From NCBI RefSeq assembly GCF_041242975.1, contig NZ_CP162488.1, forward strand, positions 543,501 to 607,500: DNA of 64,000 bases, written 5' to 3'. The stretch comes from Xanthomonas sp. DAR 35659 (lineage in GTDB: Bacteria; Pseudomonadota; Gammaproteobacteria; Xanthomonadales; Xanthomonadaceae). Made by a program: the position numbers and the translations under genes. Positions 43,633 to 53,410 of this stretch are shown piece after piece; the stretch's first letter is position 1; each line of letters opens with the position of its first letter. Below the pieces are notes generated by a model. That model made no database searches. It was not told the origin of the DNA and saw only the letters and a list, made by a program, of their open reading frames with translations.

Positions 43633-44751
43633 ATGCGCTACCCCGGTCTCGATCTGCTGCGTGCCCTCGCCATCGTCTGGGTGATGCTGTTCCATTCGTT
43701 CGTGGTCGGTGGCCTGGGGCCGGACTGGGCCTGGCTGTCGCGCTACGGCTGGATGGGCGTGGACCTGTTCTTCGTCCTCAGCGGCTTCCTGATCGGCGGC
43801 CAGGTGCTGGCGCCGCTGGCGCGCGGCGCGCCGCTGCGCTACGGCGATTTCTACCTGCGCCGTGCCTTCCGCATCCTGCCCGCGTTCGCCGTGGTGCTGG
43901 CGCTGTACCTGGCGTGGCCGGGGTTCCGCGAGGCGCCGGGGATCGCGCCGTGGTGGATGTTCGCCACCTTCACGGTGAACCTGGGCATCGACTACGCCAC
44001 CCAGCAGGCGTTCTCGCACGCCTGGTCGCTGTGCGTGGAGGAGCACTTCTACCTGGTGTTCCCGCTGCTGGCGGCGCTGTCGATGCGGCGGCCGTCGGCG
44101 CGGCGTTTCGTCGTGCTGTGCATCGCCGTGGTGCTGGCCGGGATCGCGTTGCGCACCGCGACCTGGTTGCACGACAGCGCGCTCGACCGCATCGGCGACG
44201 GACTGCAGCGCAACTGGTTCATCGAGGACATCTACTACCCGACCTGGAACCGGCTCGACGGCTTGCTGGCCGGGGTGGTGCTGGCCGCGATCAAGGTGTT
44301 CCGGCCGCAGCGCTGGCAGTGGCTGCAGGCACGTGCCAATGCACTGCTGCTGGCCGGGGTGGCGGTGTGTGCGCTGGCGATGTGGCTGTTCCGCGACCGC
44401 ACCGGCCTGCTCGGCAACGCGATCGGCTGGCCGGTGTTGTCGCTGGGGCTGGCGCTGCTGGCGATCGCCGGCGCCTCCACGCGCAGCTGGATCGGTCGGC
44501 GCGCATTGCCTGGGGCGGGGTGGCTGGCGGCGGTTTCGTACAGCCTGTATCTGTCGCACAAGGCCGTGTTCCATCTCACCGAGGATTGGTTCGGCGCCGC
44601 GATCGACGGACGCGGGGCGCTCGCATTCGCGGTCTACGCGGTCATGGCGTTGCTGGCCGCCGCGCTGTTGCACTACGCGGTGGAACGGCCGTTCCTGCGG
44701 CTGCGCGAGCGCCTGCAGCGCCCGCCCGCCGAAGCGCCCGTGGCTGCCTAG
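43633..44751 (+). CDS. Acyltransferase 3 (OafA/YrhL-like)
   Basis: A 372-residue membrane acyltransferase with about ten helices. The first helix, MRYPGLDLLRALAIVWVMLFHS, has the catalytic-type His, FFVLSGFLIGGQV is the family signature, and RRAFRILPAF is the Arg-rich loop that binds the acyl donor. These enzymes O-acetylate surface polysaccharides or other glycans. It lies 111 bases after the response regulator on the same strand and could be in its regulon. Confidence 0.85.
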   Translation: MRYPGLDLLRALAIVWVMLFHSFVVGGLGPDWAWLSRYGWMGVDLFFVLSGFLIGGQVLAPLARGAPLRYGDFYLRRAFRILPAFAVVLALYLAWPGFREAPGIAPWWMFATFTVNLGIDYATQQAFSHAWSLCVEEHFYLVFPLLAALSMRRPSARRFVVLCIAVVLAGIALRTATWLHDSALDRIGDGLQRNWFIEDIYYPTWNRLDGLLAGVVLAAIKVFRPQRWQWLQARANALLLAGVAVCALAMWLFRDRTGLLGNAIGWPVLSLGLALLAIAGASTRSWIGRRALPGAGWLAAVSYSLYLSHKAVFHLTEDWFGAAIDGRGALAFAVYAVMALLAAALLHYAVERPFLRLRERLQRPPAEAPVAA

Positions 44752-44814
44752 GCCGCCCCTGCCGAAACGCATCGGCGCGGCGCGCCGCGCGCGGTTTTCT
44801 TCACTCTGGTCGCC

Positions 44815-45723
44815 TCATTCCGAATCGACGCATGCCATGCGCGCCTCGTGCAGGCGCTGCTGCAGGATCTCCGCCAGGCGCGCCACCGCCGGCGCCGGTT
44901 CCGCCTCGGCACGATGCAGGTTCAAGCCCAGCGCCGGCATCGGCGGCAGGCCGCCGGCTGCTGGCGGCAGCAGGGCCAGCGTGTCGGGCAGGCCGGCCGG
45001 CGTGCGCAAGGTCAGGCCCAGGCCGGCGCGCACCGCGGCCCAGACGCCGCCCAGGCTGGCGCTGGTGAAGGCGATGCGCCACGGAATGCCGGCGCGGTCC
45101 AGCGCCGTGGTCGCCGCCGTGCGCAGCAGGCAAGGCGCCTCCAGCACCACCAGCGGCAAGGGCGCATCGCCGTGCCAGCCGCTCGGGTCGGGAAGCGGCG
45201 CCTGGGCCGCGGCGATCCACCGCATCGGCCAGGCCGCCTGCGGCGCGCGATGCGCCGTCGCGGTTCCTGCATCCCAGACCAGCGCCAGATCCAACTGGCC
45301 CGCGTCGACCCGGGCCAGCAGTTCCTGATGGCGCGCGATGCGCGCTTCGATGCGCACCTTGGGATGGGCGCGGGCGAAGCGCCCCAGCACGTCGGGCAAC
45401 ATGTGCTCGCCGAAATCCTCCTGCAGTCCGAGCCGGACCCAACCCTGCAGGGCGGATCCGTGCAACGCGCCGGCGGCTTCGTCGTTGAGTTCCAGCAGGC
45501 GCCTTGCGTAAGCCAGCAACACCTCGCCGGCATCGGTCAGCGCCAGTCCGCGGCCGCTGCGGCGGAGCAGCGCGTGGCCGGCCTGCGCTTCCAGTTTCTT
45601 CAGCTGCGCGCTGATCGCCGAGGTGGAGCGCCCGTGGCGGTCCGCCGCCTTGGCGAAGCTGCCCAGTTCGACGCCGGCGACGAAGCTGCGCAGCGCATCG
45701 AGATCGAAGGTGACGCGCCGCAT
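44815..45723 (-). CDS. LysR-family regulator of the adjacent cassette
   Basis: A 302-residue LysR protein. The N-terminal winged helix FDLDALRSFVAGVELGSFAKAADRHGRSTSAISAQLKKLE is typical, and a two-lobe periplasmic-binding-like effector domain follows. It diverges from the CMD-tautomerase-DUF4865 cassette, the normal arrangement for a LysR protein that activates its neighbours. A GATGTT/AACATC repeat lies between them. The effector is unknown. Confidence 0.87.
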   Translation of the reverse strand: MRRVTFDLDALRSFVAGVELGSFAKAADRHGRSTSAISAQLKKLEAQAGHALLRRSGRGLALTDAGEVLLAYARRLLELNDEAAGALHGSALQGWVRLGLQEDFGEHMLPDVLGRFARAHPKVRIEARIARHQELLARVDAGQLDLALVWDAGTATAHRAPQAAWPMRWIAAAQAPLPDPSGWHGDAPLPLVVLEAPCLLRTAATTALDRAGIPWRIAFTSASLGGVWAAVRAGLGLTLRTPAGLPDTLALLPPAAGGLPPMPALGLNLHRAEAEPAPAVARLAEILQQRLHEARMACVDSE

Positions 45724-45752
45724 GGCCGTGGATCCTGTTTTATCGAATGATT

Positions 45753-45783
45753 GATGTTGAATTTCCCGATTTTCAGGAACATC
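45753..45783. promoter_or_regulatory. LysR-type operator candidate
   Basis: GATGTT (45753-45758) and AACATC (45778-45783) are inverted around TTCC-N9-GGAA, giving nested dyads in the 104-base divergent gap between the LysR gene and the CMD gene. The AT-rich patch and T-N11-A-like spacing fit a LysR activation site. Confidence 0.5.
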
Positions 45784-45827
45784 TTCGGTGGCTAGGCTGT
45801 GCGCAGTCAATCCAGTGCGAGCTGCCC

Positions 45828-46151
45828 ATGTCCCACCTGCCTCCATCTGCTGCTTCCGCGTTCGGCGACATCGCGCCGAAATTCGCGCAACTGACCGATG
45901 ACGTGCTGTTCGCCGACCTGTGGCAGCGCCCGCTGCTGTCGCCGCGCGAGCGCAGCCTGGTCACGGTGTCGGCGCTTGTCGCGCTGTACCGGCCGCAGCA
46001 GCTGCCGTTCCACCTGAGCCGCGCGCTGGACAACGGCCTGGGCCGCGACGAGCTGGCCGAAGCGATCACCCATCTGGCGTTCTACGCCGGCTGGCCATGC
46101 GCCGCCTCGGCGCTGCCGCTGCTGCGCGCCGCCACCGCGCCGGCCGCCTGA
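45828..46151 (+). CDS. Carboxymuconolactone decarboxylase-family protein
   Basis: A 107-residue CMD-fold protein with LLSPRERSLVTVSALVALYRPQQLPFHLSRALDNG and AITHLAFYAGWPCAASALPLL. Compared with PcaC it is shorter and keeps a single cysteine in the WPCA position, so it is neither a clear decarboxylase nor an AhpD-type CxxC peroxidase. It is the first gene of a three-gene cassette controlled by the divergent LysR protein. Confidence 0.83.
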   Translation: MSHLPPSAASAFGDIAPKFAQLTDDVLFADLWQRPLLSPRERSLVTVSALVALYRPQQLPFHLSRALDNGLGRDELAEAITHLAFYAGWPCAASALPLLRAATAPAA

Positions 46152-46172
46152 TTCCCAAGCAGGAGACGTCCC

Positions 46173-46571
46173 ATGCCCTACGCCCGTATCTCGCTGCATC
46201 GCGGCGCCACCCCCGACTATCTGCGCGCCTTGTCCGCCAGCGTCTACCAGGCCATGCACGACGCATTCGAGGTGCCGGCCGGCGATTGCTTCCAGGTCAT
46301 CCACCAGCACGATCCGGGCGAACTGGTGTTCGATCGCCACTATCTCGGCGGACCGCGCTCGGATGCCTTCGTGCTGATCGCGATCACCGCCGGGCGGCCG
46401 CGCAGCGATGAATGCAAGCGCGCGTTCTACCGGCGCCTGGTGGAGCTGCTGGCGATCGCGCCGGGCATCGCGCCGGAAGACGTGATGGTGAACATCGTCA
46501 CCACGCAGGCGCAGGACTGGTCCTTCGGCGGCGGCCGCGCCGGGATCGTGGCCGCGGAGGCCGACGCATGA
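46173..46571 (+). CDS. Tautomerase-family protein
   Basis: A 132-residue tautomerase-superfamily protein. After Met removal the N-terminal residue is Pro (MPYARISLHRG), the catalytic base of the family. The size and the VIHQHDPGELVFDRHYLGG and MVNIVTTQAQDWSFGGGRAG segments fit the MIF/CHMI-like long tautomerases. It could act on a keto-enol or dehalogenation substrate. The stop overlaps the DUF4865 start by four bases. Confidence 0.85.
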   Translation: MPYARISLHRGATPDYLRALSASVYQAMHDAFEVPAGDCFQVIHQHDPGELVFDRHYLGGPRSDAFVLIAITAGRPRSDECKRAFYRRLVELLAIAPGIAPEDVMVNIVTTQAQDWSFGGGRAGIVAAEADA

Positions 46572-47137
46572 TCGCCATGCAGTACAGCATCGCGTTGCCG
46601 GCCGATTACGACATGGCCATCATCCAGCGCCGCATCGCCGACAAGGGACCGTTGCTGGACGAGTTGCCGGGGCTGGTGTTCAAGGCCTATCTCAGCGCCG
46701 ATCGCGGCGATCGCACGCTGTCCAGCCGCACCAATCTGTATGCGCCGTTCTATCTGTGGCGCGACGCCGAGGCGATGCGCGATTTCCTCGCCGGCGCCGC
46801 GTTCCGCGCGCTGACCGCGTCGTTCGGGCGGCCTGCGGTGCAACTGTGGACGGTGTGCGCGGCGCATCTGCGCGCGGACCTGCGCGACGCCCGCTACGCT
46901 TGGCGCGAGATCGTCGCGATCGCGGATGCCGACCCGCTCGAAACGCTGGGCGAACGCGAGACCGCGCGGGCGAGGGACGACCTTGCCGCGGGCGCGCTGG
47001 GCACGGTGAGCGCCTACGAGCCGAACGGCTGGAACCTGCTGCGCCTGCGACTCTGGCGCGATCTGCCGCCGCCCTCGCCGGACGCCGGTCAAGCCTATGC
47101 CTTGGGCCACGTGTCGATGCCGGCAAGCGATCGCTGA
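46568..47137 (+). CDS. DUF4865-family protein
   Basis: A 189-residue protein of a family seen beside LysR, CMD and tautomerase genes. It begins MIAMQYSIALPADYDMAIIQRRI, then KAYLSADRGDRTLSSRTNLYAPFYLWRDAEAMRDFLAG. That resembles a ferredoxin-like alpha/beta barrel used in monooxygenase-type proteins, but no catalytic residues are known to me. It is translationally coupled to the tautomerase gene. Confidence 0.75.
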   Translation: MIAMQYSIALPADYDMAIIQRRIADKGPLLDELPGLVFKAYLSADRGDRTLSSRTNLYAPFYLWRDAEAMRDFLAGAAFRALTASFGRPAVQLWTVCAAHLRADLRDARYAWREIVAIADADPLETLGERETARARDDLAAGALGTVSAYEPNGWNLLRLRLWRDLPPPSPDAGQAYALGHVSMPASDR

Positions 47138-47171
47138 GCCAACGGGTCCCGGCGTTGCCCGTTTGCTTTTA

Positions 47172-47209
47172 CCATTCCCGATTCCCCCACTCCCCATTCC
47201 CGGCCTCCC
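47172..47209. repeat. ATTCCCC-type repeat abutting the SDR start
   Basis: ACCATTCCCGATTCCCC... ending CGGCCTCCC stops one base before the ATG of the next gene, leaving no purine-rich ribosome site. An inverted relative lies at the 3' end of the same gene (47953-47988). Confidence 0.75.
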
Positions 47210-47210
47210 A

Positions 47211-47966
47211 ATGACCAAGACCGCCCTGATCACCGGTGCCACCTCCGGTTTCGGCGCCGCCGCCGTGCGCCGCTTCGTCGACGCCGGCTGGCGCGTGATC
47301 GCCACCGGCCGCCGCGCCGAGCGGCTGCAGCCGCTGCTGGCCGAGTTCGGCGCCGAGCGCGTGCACGTGGCGGCGTTCGACATCCGCGACGAAGCCGCGC
47401 TGGATGCGATGCTGGCGGAACTGCCGGATGCGTTCCGCGGCATCGACCTGCTGGTCAACAACGCCGGCCTGGCGCAGGGCACCGCACCGGCGCAGGCCGC
47501 GTCGCTGGACGACTGGCGCACGATGATCGACACCAACATCACCGCGCTGGTGACCCTGACCCATCGCCTGCTGCCCACGCTGATCCAGCGCCGTGGCGCG
47601 ATCGTCAACATCAGTTCGGTGGCCGCGCTGTACCCGTATCCGGGCGGCAATGCCTACGGCGGCACCAAGGCCTTCGTCAGCCAGTTCTCGCTGGGCCTGC
47701 GCTCGGACCTGCACGGCACCGGCGTGCGCGTGACCGCGATCGAACCGGGCATGGCCGAAACCGAGTTCACCCTGGTGCGCACCCACGGCGACCAGGGCGC
47801 GTCGGACACGCTCTACCACGGCGCGCAGCCGATGACCGCCGAGGATATCGCCGAGCAGATCTTCTGGGTCGCCACGCTGCCGCCGCATCTGAACATCAAT
47901 CGGCTGGAAATCATGCCGGTGACGCAGTCCTTCGCCGGCTTCCAGGTGGCTCGGAGCCGGGAATAG
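47211..47966 (+). CDS. SDR oxidoreductase, YdfG-like
   Basis: A 251-residue classical SDR. The cofactor loop is ITGATSGFGAAAVRRF, NNAG is LLVNNAGLAQG, the catalytic Ser is in NISSVAALYPYPGG, and the YxxxK motif is intact (AYGGTKAF). The C-terminal half (EIMPVTQSFAGFQVARSRE) resembles YdfG-type 3-hydroxy-acid dehydrogenases acting on serine or malonic semialdehyde. The last codons (ARSRE) come from an ATTCCCC repeat, so the repeat appears to have been captured as coding sequence. Confidence 0.85.
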   Translation: MTKTALITGATSGFGAAAVRRFVDAGWRVIATGRRAERLQPLLAEFGAERVHVAAFDIRDEAALDAMLAELPDAFRGIDLLVNNAGLAQGTAPAQAASLDDWRTMIDTNITALVTLTHRLLPTLIQRRGAIVNISSVAALYPYPGGNAYGGTKAFVSQFSLGLRSDLHGTGVRVTAIEPGMAETEFTLVRTHGDQGASDTLYHGAQPMTAEDIAEQIFWVATLPPHLNINRLEIMPVTQSFAGFQVARSRE

Positions 47967-48180
47967 GGAGTGGGGAATCGGGAATAGGAAAAGCGACAGC
48001 GAAAGCGGGCGCCGATGCGCTCCGCTTGCTGCAGGGCACAGTAGCCAGCCAGGCTGCCATGAGTCGCGCTCGCGCGACTGACGAGGCGATGAAGCGACTG
48101 GCCTACGCAGGCCGGTCGCAAGCAATGCAGGAGACGCCGCTTCTCCCCATTCCCGATTCTCGACTCCCGATTCCCAGCCT
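47953..48180. repeat. Paired ATTCCCC-type repeats at 3' ends
   Basis: GGAGCCGGGAATAGGGAGTGGGG... (47953-47988) covers the end of the SDR gene. CTCCCCATTCCCGATTCTCG... (48143-48180) covers the end of the SPOR gene on the minus strand. They are inverted to each other and enclose about 155 bases with no gene. Confidence 0.7.
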
Positions 48181-49013
48181 CACTGCGCCTTTATCGCGAT
48201 CGCCGGCAGGCCGCTGCCGGTGAGCTTCTGCTTGGCCTCGGCCAGTTCGCTGGCGGTGCCGTAGGGCCCCATGCGCACGCGGTAGACGGTCTTGCCGCTG
48301 ATCTGCGCCGATTCCACGCGTGCCGTCAGGCCCAGCATCGCCAGCTTGGCCTTGGTCGATTCGGCATCGCCGGAAGCGCCGAACGAGCCGGCCTGCAGGA
48401 TGTAGCGGACGTTGTCGGGTGCGGCGGCGGCCGCCGCGGTGGTGGCCGGCGCCGGCTTGGCCGGGGTGGCGGTCGGCGCGCTCGCTGCCGCGGTTTCCGG
48501 CAACGGGGTCGGATTGGCGGCCGCTGCCGTCGCTGCCGTCGCTGCCGGCGCCGTGGCGGCGGCGGTCGTCGCGGGGCTGGCCGTGGCCGTAGCCGCGGTC
48601 GCCTGTTGCGCGCGCGCCTGGCGGTTGGCCTCGGCGCGCGCGCTGGCGGCCAGTTCGGCGTCGGACATCTGCACTTCCTTGCCCGGCAGCAGGGTGTAGA
48701 AGTCGTACTGGGTCTGCGCGTCCTTCTTGGCGTCCTTGGCATCGGGCTTGGTGCTGCCGGCCGCCGTGGCCGCCGGCTTGGGCAGTTCCGGCGCCGCGTC
48801 CACGTCGGCATCGGCCACCGGCGCCGGCTGCGCGTCCGGGTTGGCGCGTGGGCCGCCCACGCGCAGGAAGCCGTCGCCGTCCTTCTTGAACAGGCCGGGT
48901 GCCGCCAGGAACACCACGGCCGCAATCGCCACGCCGGCGATCAGCCACACCCATCCGGGCGTGCCGTTGCCGGTGTTGCGCCGGGCCTGCGTCTTACCGC
49001 GTCGTGCTGCCAT
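48180..49013 (-). CDS. SPOR-domain membrane protein (FtsN-like)
   Basis: A 277-residue protein with a basic cytoplasmic tail (MAARRGKTQARRNTGNG), one membrane helix (WVWLIAGVAIAAVVFLAAPGLF), a long Ala/Thr/Pro-rich periplasmic linker (about residues 85-200) and a C-terminal SPOR domain (YILQAGSFGASGDAESTKAKL...VYRVRMGPYG). SPOR domains bind denuded peptidoglycan at the septum. Its place directly after argS (15 bases) is a common arrangement for FtsN-like proteins. The linker is low-complexity but in frame throughout. Confidence 0.85.
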   Translation of the reverse strand: MAARRGKTQARRNTGNGTPGWVWLIAGVAIAAVVFLAAPGLFKKDGDGFLRVGGPRANPDAQPAPVADADVDAAPELPKPAATAAGSTKPDAKDAKKDAQTQYDFYTLLPGKEVQMSDAELAASARAEANRQARAQQATAATATASPATTAAATAPAATAATAAAANPTPLPETAAASAPTATPAKPAPATTAAAAAAPDNVRYILQAGSFGASGDAESTKAKLAMLGLTARVESAQISGKTVYRVRMGPYGTASELAEAKQKLTGSGLPAIAIKAQ

Positions 49014-49028
49014 CTACCGCTTCTCCAC

Positions 49029-50717
49029 TCACATTTTTTCCGGGGCGGAAACGCCCAGGAGATTCAGGCCATTGGCCAAGACCTGCTGCGCCGCCACCGC
49101 CAGGGTCAACTTGGCGTTGCGCTCGCCCGCATCGTCCACCAGCACCGGGGTGCCGTGGTACCAGGTGTGGAACGCCGTGGCCAGTTCGCGCAGGTACTGC
49201 GCGATCAGGTGCGGCTCCAGTGCATGCCCCGCATTCTCCACCACTTCCGGGTAGCGCGAGAGTTCCTGCATCAATTCCAGCGAGGTCGCGTCGTTCAGCC
49301 GGTTCAGTTGCGCCTGGCCGTCGGCCTGGTCGTAGTCCAGCTTCTTCTCCTGCGCCTGGCGCAGCAGGCTGCACACGCGGGCGTGCGCGTACTGCACGTA
49401 GAACACCGGGTTGTCGTTGCTCTGCTGGCGCGCCAGGTCGATGTCGAAGGTGAGCTGCGAATCGGGCTTGCGCGCGATCAGGAACCAGCGCGTGGCGTCG
49501 CGACCGGCTTCCTCGATCAGGTCCCGCAGGGTCAGGTAGCTGCCGGCGCGCTTGGACAGCTTCACTTCCTCGCCGCCGCGCATCACCGTGACCATCTGGT
49601 GCAGCACGTATTCGGGCCAGCCCTTGGGGATGCCCAGGTCCATCGCCTGCAGGCCGGCGCGCACCCGCGCCAGCGAGCCGTGGTGGTCGGCGCCCAGCTC
49701 GGTGATGGCGCGCACGTAGCCGCGTTGCCACTTGCTCAGGTGGTAGGCCACGTCCGGCACGAAGTAGGTGTAGCTGCCGTCGGACTTGCGCATCACGCGG
49801 TCCTTGTCGTCGCCGAAATCGGTGGATTTCAGCCACAGCGCGCCGCCGTCCTCGTAGGTGTGGCCGGAGGCGACCAGCTTCTGCACCGCCTCCTCGACCT
49901 TGCCGTCGCGGTACAGCGAGCTTTCCAGGAAGTAGATGTCGAAATCCACGCCGAACGCGGCCAGGTCGTGGTTCTGCTCGTTGCGCAGGTAGGCCACGGC
50001 GAAGCGGCGGATCGCGTCCAGATCCTGCGGATCCTTGGCGCCGGTGACCACGTGGCCCTCCAGGTCGACCGCGGCGCCGGCCATGTAGGCGTCGGCCACG
50101 TCCTGGATGTAGTCGCCGCGGTAGCCTTCTTCCGGCCAGTCGGGGCTGTCCGGGGTCTTGCCCTGGGCGCGCGCTTGAACCGAGCGGGCCAGGTTCTCGA
50201 TCTGGTTGCCGCCGTCGTTGTAGTAGAACTCGCGCTTGGCGTTCCAGCCGTTGGCCTCGAGCAGGCGTGCGAGGCAGTCGCCGATCGCCGCGGCGCGGCC
50301 ATGGCCGACGTGCAGCGGCCCGGTCGGATTGGCCGAGACGTACTCCACGCCCACGGTACGGCCGTTGCCGACCAGGCTGCGGCCGTAGTCCTCGCCCTGC
50401 TTGAGCACCGCCAGCACCTCGCGCTGGTAGGCGCCGGGGCCGAGGTGGAAATTGATGAAGCCGGGGCCGGCGATCTCGACCTTGCTGACATCGTCGTTGG
50501 CCGGCAGCGCGTCCACCAGCTGCTGGGCGAGGGCACGCGGATTGGTGCGCGCGGCCTTGGCCAGCAGCATCGCCGCGTTGGTGGCGAAGTCGCCGTGCTC
50601 GCGGGTCTTGGGCCGCTCGACCACGAAGTCCGGCGGTAGGGTGTCGGCCGGCAGGGTGCCATTGGCGCGCAAGGCTTCGATGCCTTGACCGATCAGGGCG
50701 CGGAGTTGGGATTTCAC
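49029..50717 (-). CDS. argS: Arginyl-tRNA synthetase
   Basis: A 562-residue class I synthetase. The HIGH element is [14 protein letters not shown] near residue 136, the KMSKS region is replaced by [12 protein letters not shown], and the C-terminal anticodon-binding DALR domain is complete ([14 protein letters not shown]...). The N-terminal additional domain starts [18 protein letters not shown]. It charges tRNA-Arg; a tRNA-Arg gene is at 34124. Confidence 0.96.
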   Translation of the reverse strand: MKSQLRALIGQGIEALRANGTLPADTLPPDFVVERPKTREHGDFATNAAMLLAKAARTNPRALAQQLVDALPANDDVSKVEIAGPGFINFHLGPGAYQREVLAVLKQGEDYGRSLVGNGRTVGVEYVSANPTGPLHVGHGRAAAIGDCLARLLEANGWNAKREFYYNDGGNQIENLARSVQARAQGKTPDSPDWPEEGYRGDYIQDVADAYMAGAAVDLEGHVVTGAKDPQDLDAIRRFAVAYLRNEQNHDLAAFGVDFDIYFLESSLYRDGKVEEAVQKLVASGHTYEDGGALWLKSTDFGDDKDRVMRKSDGSYTYFVPDVAYHLSKWQRGYVRAITELGADHHGSLARVRAGLQAMDLGIPKGWPEYVLHQMVTVMRGGEEVKLSKRAGSYLTLRDLIEEAGRDATRWFLIARKPDSQLTFDIDLARQQSNDNPVFYVQYAHARVCSLLRQAQEKKLDYDQADGQAQLNRLNDATSLELMQELSRYPEVVENAGHALEPHLIAQYLRELATAFHTWYHGTPVLVDDAGERNAKLTLAVAAQQVLANGLNLLGVSAPEKM

Positions 50718-50881
50718 GAGATCTCTGCTTGAAGCGCGGAACCGGCGATTTTACCCGACCCGCCGCCTCCCGGCCCGTCCCGGGTTCAGCCCGACCTCAG
50801 CCCTGTGCCCGCACCGGCGGGGACGGGACGCCTCCGCGCCCCGCGCCCACCGCGCCTGCCGCGACCGCCCCGGCCTCCCGA

Positions 50882-51556
50882 TCAGGCCCAGCCGCGCGCC
50901 GCCATCGACACCGGGGCGCCGTCGCCGATGACGAAATGGTCCAGCAGGCGGATGTCCACCAATCCCAGCGCCTGCTTCAGCCGTTGGGTGACGGCGCGGT
51001 CGGCGGGCGAGGGTTCCGGGTTCCCGGACGGATGGTTGTGGCCGATGATCACCGCCGCCGCGTTGTGCGCCAGCGCGCGCCGCACCACCTCGCGCGGATG
51101 CACCTCGGCACCATCGAGGGTGCCATGGAACAGTTCCTCGAACGCCAGCGAACGGTGCTTGGTGTCCAGGAACAGCACCGCGAACACCTCGTGCGGCCAC
51201 GCCCGCAGGCGCCGCGCGAAATAGCGGCCGGCCGTGCTCGGGTCGGTCAGGGTGGTGCCGCGTTCCAGTTCCGCGGCCAGGTGGCGCTGGCCCAGCTCCA
51301 GCGCGGCCGCCAGCTTGCAGGCGCGCGCCGGGCCGAGCCCCGGCAGGTGGACCAGGTCGCCCGGCGGGCGGTCGAGCAGCGTGCGCAGCGGGCCGTAACG
51401 GTGCAGCAGGTCGCGCGAGGTGCGCACCGCGTCGCTGCCGGGCAGGCCGGAACCGAGGAAGATCGCCAGCAGTTCGGCATCGGAAAGGGCGCCGGGGCCG
51501 CGTGCCAGCAGCTTTTCGCGGGGGCGTTCGTCGTCGGGCCAGTCGGAGATGTGCAT
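50882..51556 (-). CDS. radC: RadC-family JAB/MPN protein
   Basis: A 224-residue RadC protein. The N-terminal helix-hairpin-helix region, [25 protein letters not shown], is followed by the JAB metalloprotease-like core with [14 protein letters not shown], whose His, His and Asp would hold zinc. The biological role is unclear; a repair role has been withdrawn for E. coli RadC. The start is ATG at 51556; one ten codons upstream is also open. It diverges from coaBC. Confidence 0.9.
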   Translation of the reverse strand: MHISDWPDDERPREKLLARGPGALSDAELLAIFLGSGLPGSDAVRTSRDLLHRYGPLRTLLDRPPGDLVHLPGLGPARACKLAAALELGQRHLAAELERGTTLTDPSTAGRYFARRLRAWPHEVFAVLFLDTKHRSLAFEELFHGTLDGAEVHPREVVRRALAHNAAAVIIGHNHPSGNPEPSPADRAVTQRLKQALGLVDIRLLDHFVIGDGAPVSMAARGWA

Positions 51557-51653
51557 ATCGCCAGATTGGCGGGCGATATGGCGCAACGATATCAGGGCGG
51601 CCGAGGGCCATCGGGTAAGCTAATCGTTCTTGCATGGGTAGGACATTCCCGAC

Positions 51654-52928
51654 GTGACCGGTACTTTCGAGGGGCCCCTGCAGGGGAGACGTGTGCTGTT
51701 GTGCGTGGGCGGCGGCATCGCCGCCTACAAGGCGCTGGAACTGGTGCGGCGGCTGCGCGAGGCGGGTGCCGAGGTGCAGGTGGCGATGACCGCCGGCGCG
51801 CAGCAGTTCGTGACCCCGCTGAGCTTCCAGGCGCTGTCCGCGCACCCGGCCCGCACCAGCCTGTGGGACAGTGCCGCCGAGCAGGCCATGGGCCACCTGG
51901 AACTGGCGCGCTGGGCCGACCACGTGGTGGTGGCGCCGGCCACCGCCGACCTGCTGGCGCGGCTGGCGCATGGCCTGGCCGACGATCTGGTCAGCACCCT
52001 GTGCCTGGCGAGCACCGCGCCGCTCACCGTGTGTCCGGCGATGAACCATCGCATGTGGCTGCATCCGGCCACCCAGGCCAATGCCGCCACGCTGCGCCAG
52101 CGCGGCGCCAGCGTGGTCGGGCCGAACGACGGCCCGCTGGCCGAGGGCGAGTCCGGTCCCGGGCGCCTGGCCGAGCCGGAAGAGATCGTGGCCGCGCTGG
52201 TCGCCGCGGGCGGCGCGGTCCAGTCCGCCGGCGTCGTGGCGGCACCGGCGCCCGCCGCCGCCGTCGCCGTCGCCACCAGCGGCGCGCTGCGCGGCCTGCG
52301 CCTGCTGATCAGCGCCGGCCCGACCTACGAAGACCTGGATCCGGTGCGCTACCTCGGCAACCGCAGCAGCGGCAAGATGGGCTACGCCCTGGCCGCGGCC
52401 GCCGCGCGCCAGGGCGCCGACGTGGTGCTGGTCAGCGGTCCGGTGCATTTGTCTACGCCCGACGGCGTGCGGCGCATCGACGTGCGCTCGGCGGCGCAGA
52501 TGCGCGAGGCGGTCCTGGGCGCGCTGCCGGCCGACATCTACATCGGCACCGCCGCGGTCGCCGACTACACGCCCAGGCAGGTGGCGGCGCAGAAGATCAA
52601 GAAGAGCGGCGAGAGCCTGACCCTGGAACTGGTGCGCACCCCGGACATCCTGGCCGAGGTCGCCGCGCAGACCCAGGCGCTGAAACTGGTGGTCGGCTTC
52701 GCCGCCGAGACCCACGACATCGAGCGCTATGCCCGTGGCAAACTCACCGACAAGCACCTGGACCTGATCATCGCCAACCAGGTGGGGGTGGCCGGCAACG
52801 GCTTCGAGAGCGACCACAACGCCGCCACCGCCTACTGGCAGGACGGCGCCCGCAGTTTCCCGGCGGTGTCCAAGGCGCAACTGGCCGAGCAATTGCTGGC
52901 CCTGATCGCGGAGCGACTGCACGCATGA
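51654..52928 (+). CDS. coaBC: Bifunctional phosphopantothenoylcysteine decarboxylase/synthetase
   Basis: A 424-residue fusion with a GTG start. The CoaC flavin domain has [16 protein letters not shown], the catalytic His in [21 protein letters not shown] and the PAMNHRMW clamp with its Asn. The CoaB half starts near residue 215 with [28 protein letters not shown] and has [14 protein letters not shown] for CTP and phosphate contacts. It makes 4'-phosphopantetheine for CoA. The stop overlaps the dut start. Confidence 0.94.
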   Translation: MTGTFEGPLQGRRVLLCVGGGIAAYKALELVRRLREAGAEVQVAMTAGAQQFVTPLSFQALSAHPARTSLWDSAAEQAMGHLELARWADHVVVAPATADLLARLAHGLADDLVSTLCLASTAPLTVCPAMNHRMWLHPATQANAATLRQRGASVVGPNDGPLAEGESGPGRLAEPEEIVAALVAAGGAVQSAGVVAAPAPAAAVAVATSGALRGLRLLISAGPTYEDLDPVRYLGNRSSGKMGYALAAAAARQGADVVLVSGPVHLSTPDGVRRIDVRSAAQMREAVLGALPADIYIGTAAVADYTPRQVAAQKIKKSGESLTLELVRTPDILAEVAAQTQALKLVVGFAAETHDIERYARGKLTDKHLDLIIANQVGVAGNGFESDHNAATAYWQDGARSFPAVSKAQLAEQLLALIAERLHA

Positions 52929-53395
52929 CCACCCCGACGCCGTACCCGCTGCAGGTCAAGCTGCTCGATCCGCGCTTCGGCGACGACTGGCCGTTGCCGG
53001 ACTATGCCACCGAGGCCAGCGCCGGCCTGGACCTGCGCGCGGCGACCGAGGCGCCGCTGACCCTGGAACCGGGCGATACCGCGCTGATCCCCAGCGGGCT
53101 GTCCATCTACATCGCCGATCCGCAGCTGTGCGCGGTGGTGCTGCCGCGCTCCGGGCTGGGCCATCGCCACGGCATCGTGCTCGGCAACGGCACCGGCCTG
53201 ATCGATGCCGATTACCAGGGGCCGCTGCTGATCAGCGTCTGGAACCGCGGCCGCGCGCCCTTCACCATCGCTCCCGGCGATCGCATCGCGCAGCTGGTCG
53301 TGATGCCGGTCGTGCGCGTGGCCCTGCAGGTAGTGGATACTTTCGCCGACAGCGCCAGGGGAACGGGTGGATTCGGCCATACCGGGGTGCGCTGA
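52925..53395 (+). CDS. dut: dUTP pyrophosphatase
   Basis: A 156-residue trimeric dUTPase. All five motifs are visible: [12 protein letters not shown] (1), [17 protein letters not shown] (2), [17 protein letters not shown] (3), [10 protein letters not shown] (4) and the C-terminal arm [13 protein letters not shown] (5). It hydrolyses dUTP to dUMP and keeps uracil out of DNA. coaBC, dut and algC form an operon with gaps of four bases of overlap and 15 bases. Confidence 0.95.
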   Translation: MTTPTPYPLQVKLLDPRFGDDWPLPDYATEASAGLDLRAATEAPLTLEPGDTALIPSGLSIYIADPQLCAVVLPRSGLGHRHGIVLGNGTGLIDADYQGPLLISVWNRGRAPFTIAPGDRIAQLVVMPVVRVALQVVDTFADSARGTGGFGHTGVR

Positions 53396-53410
53396 CGGGG
53401 GATCGTCTGC

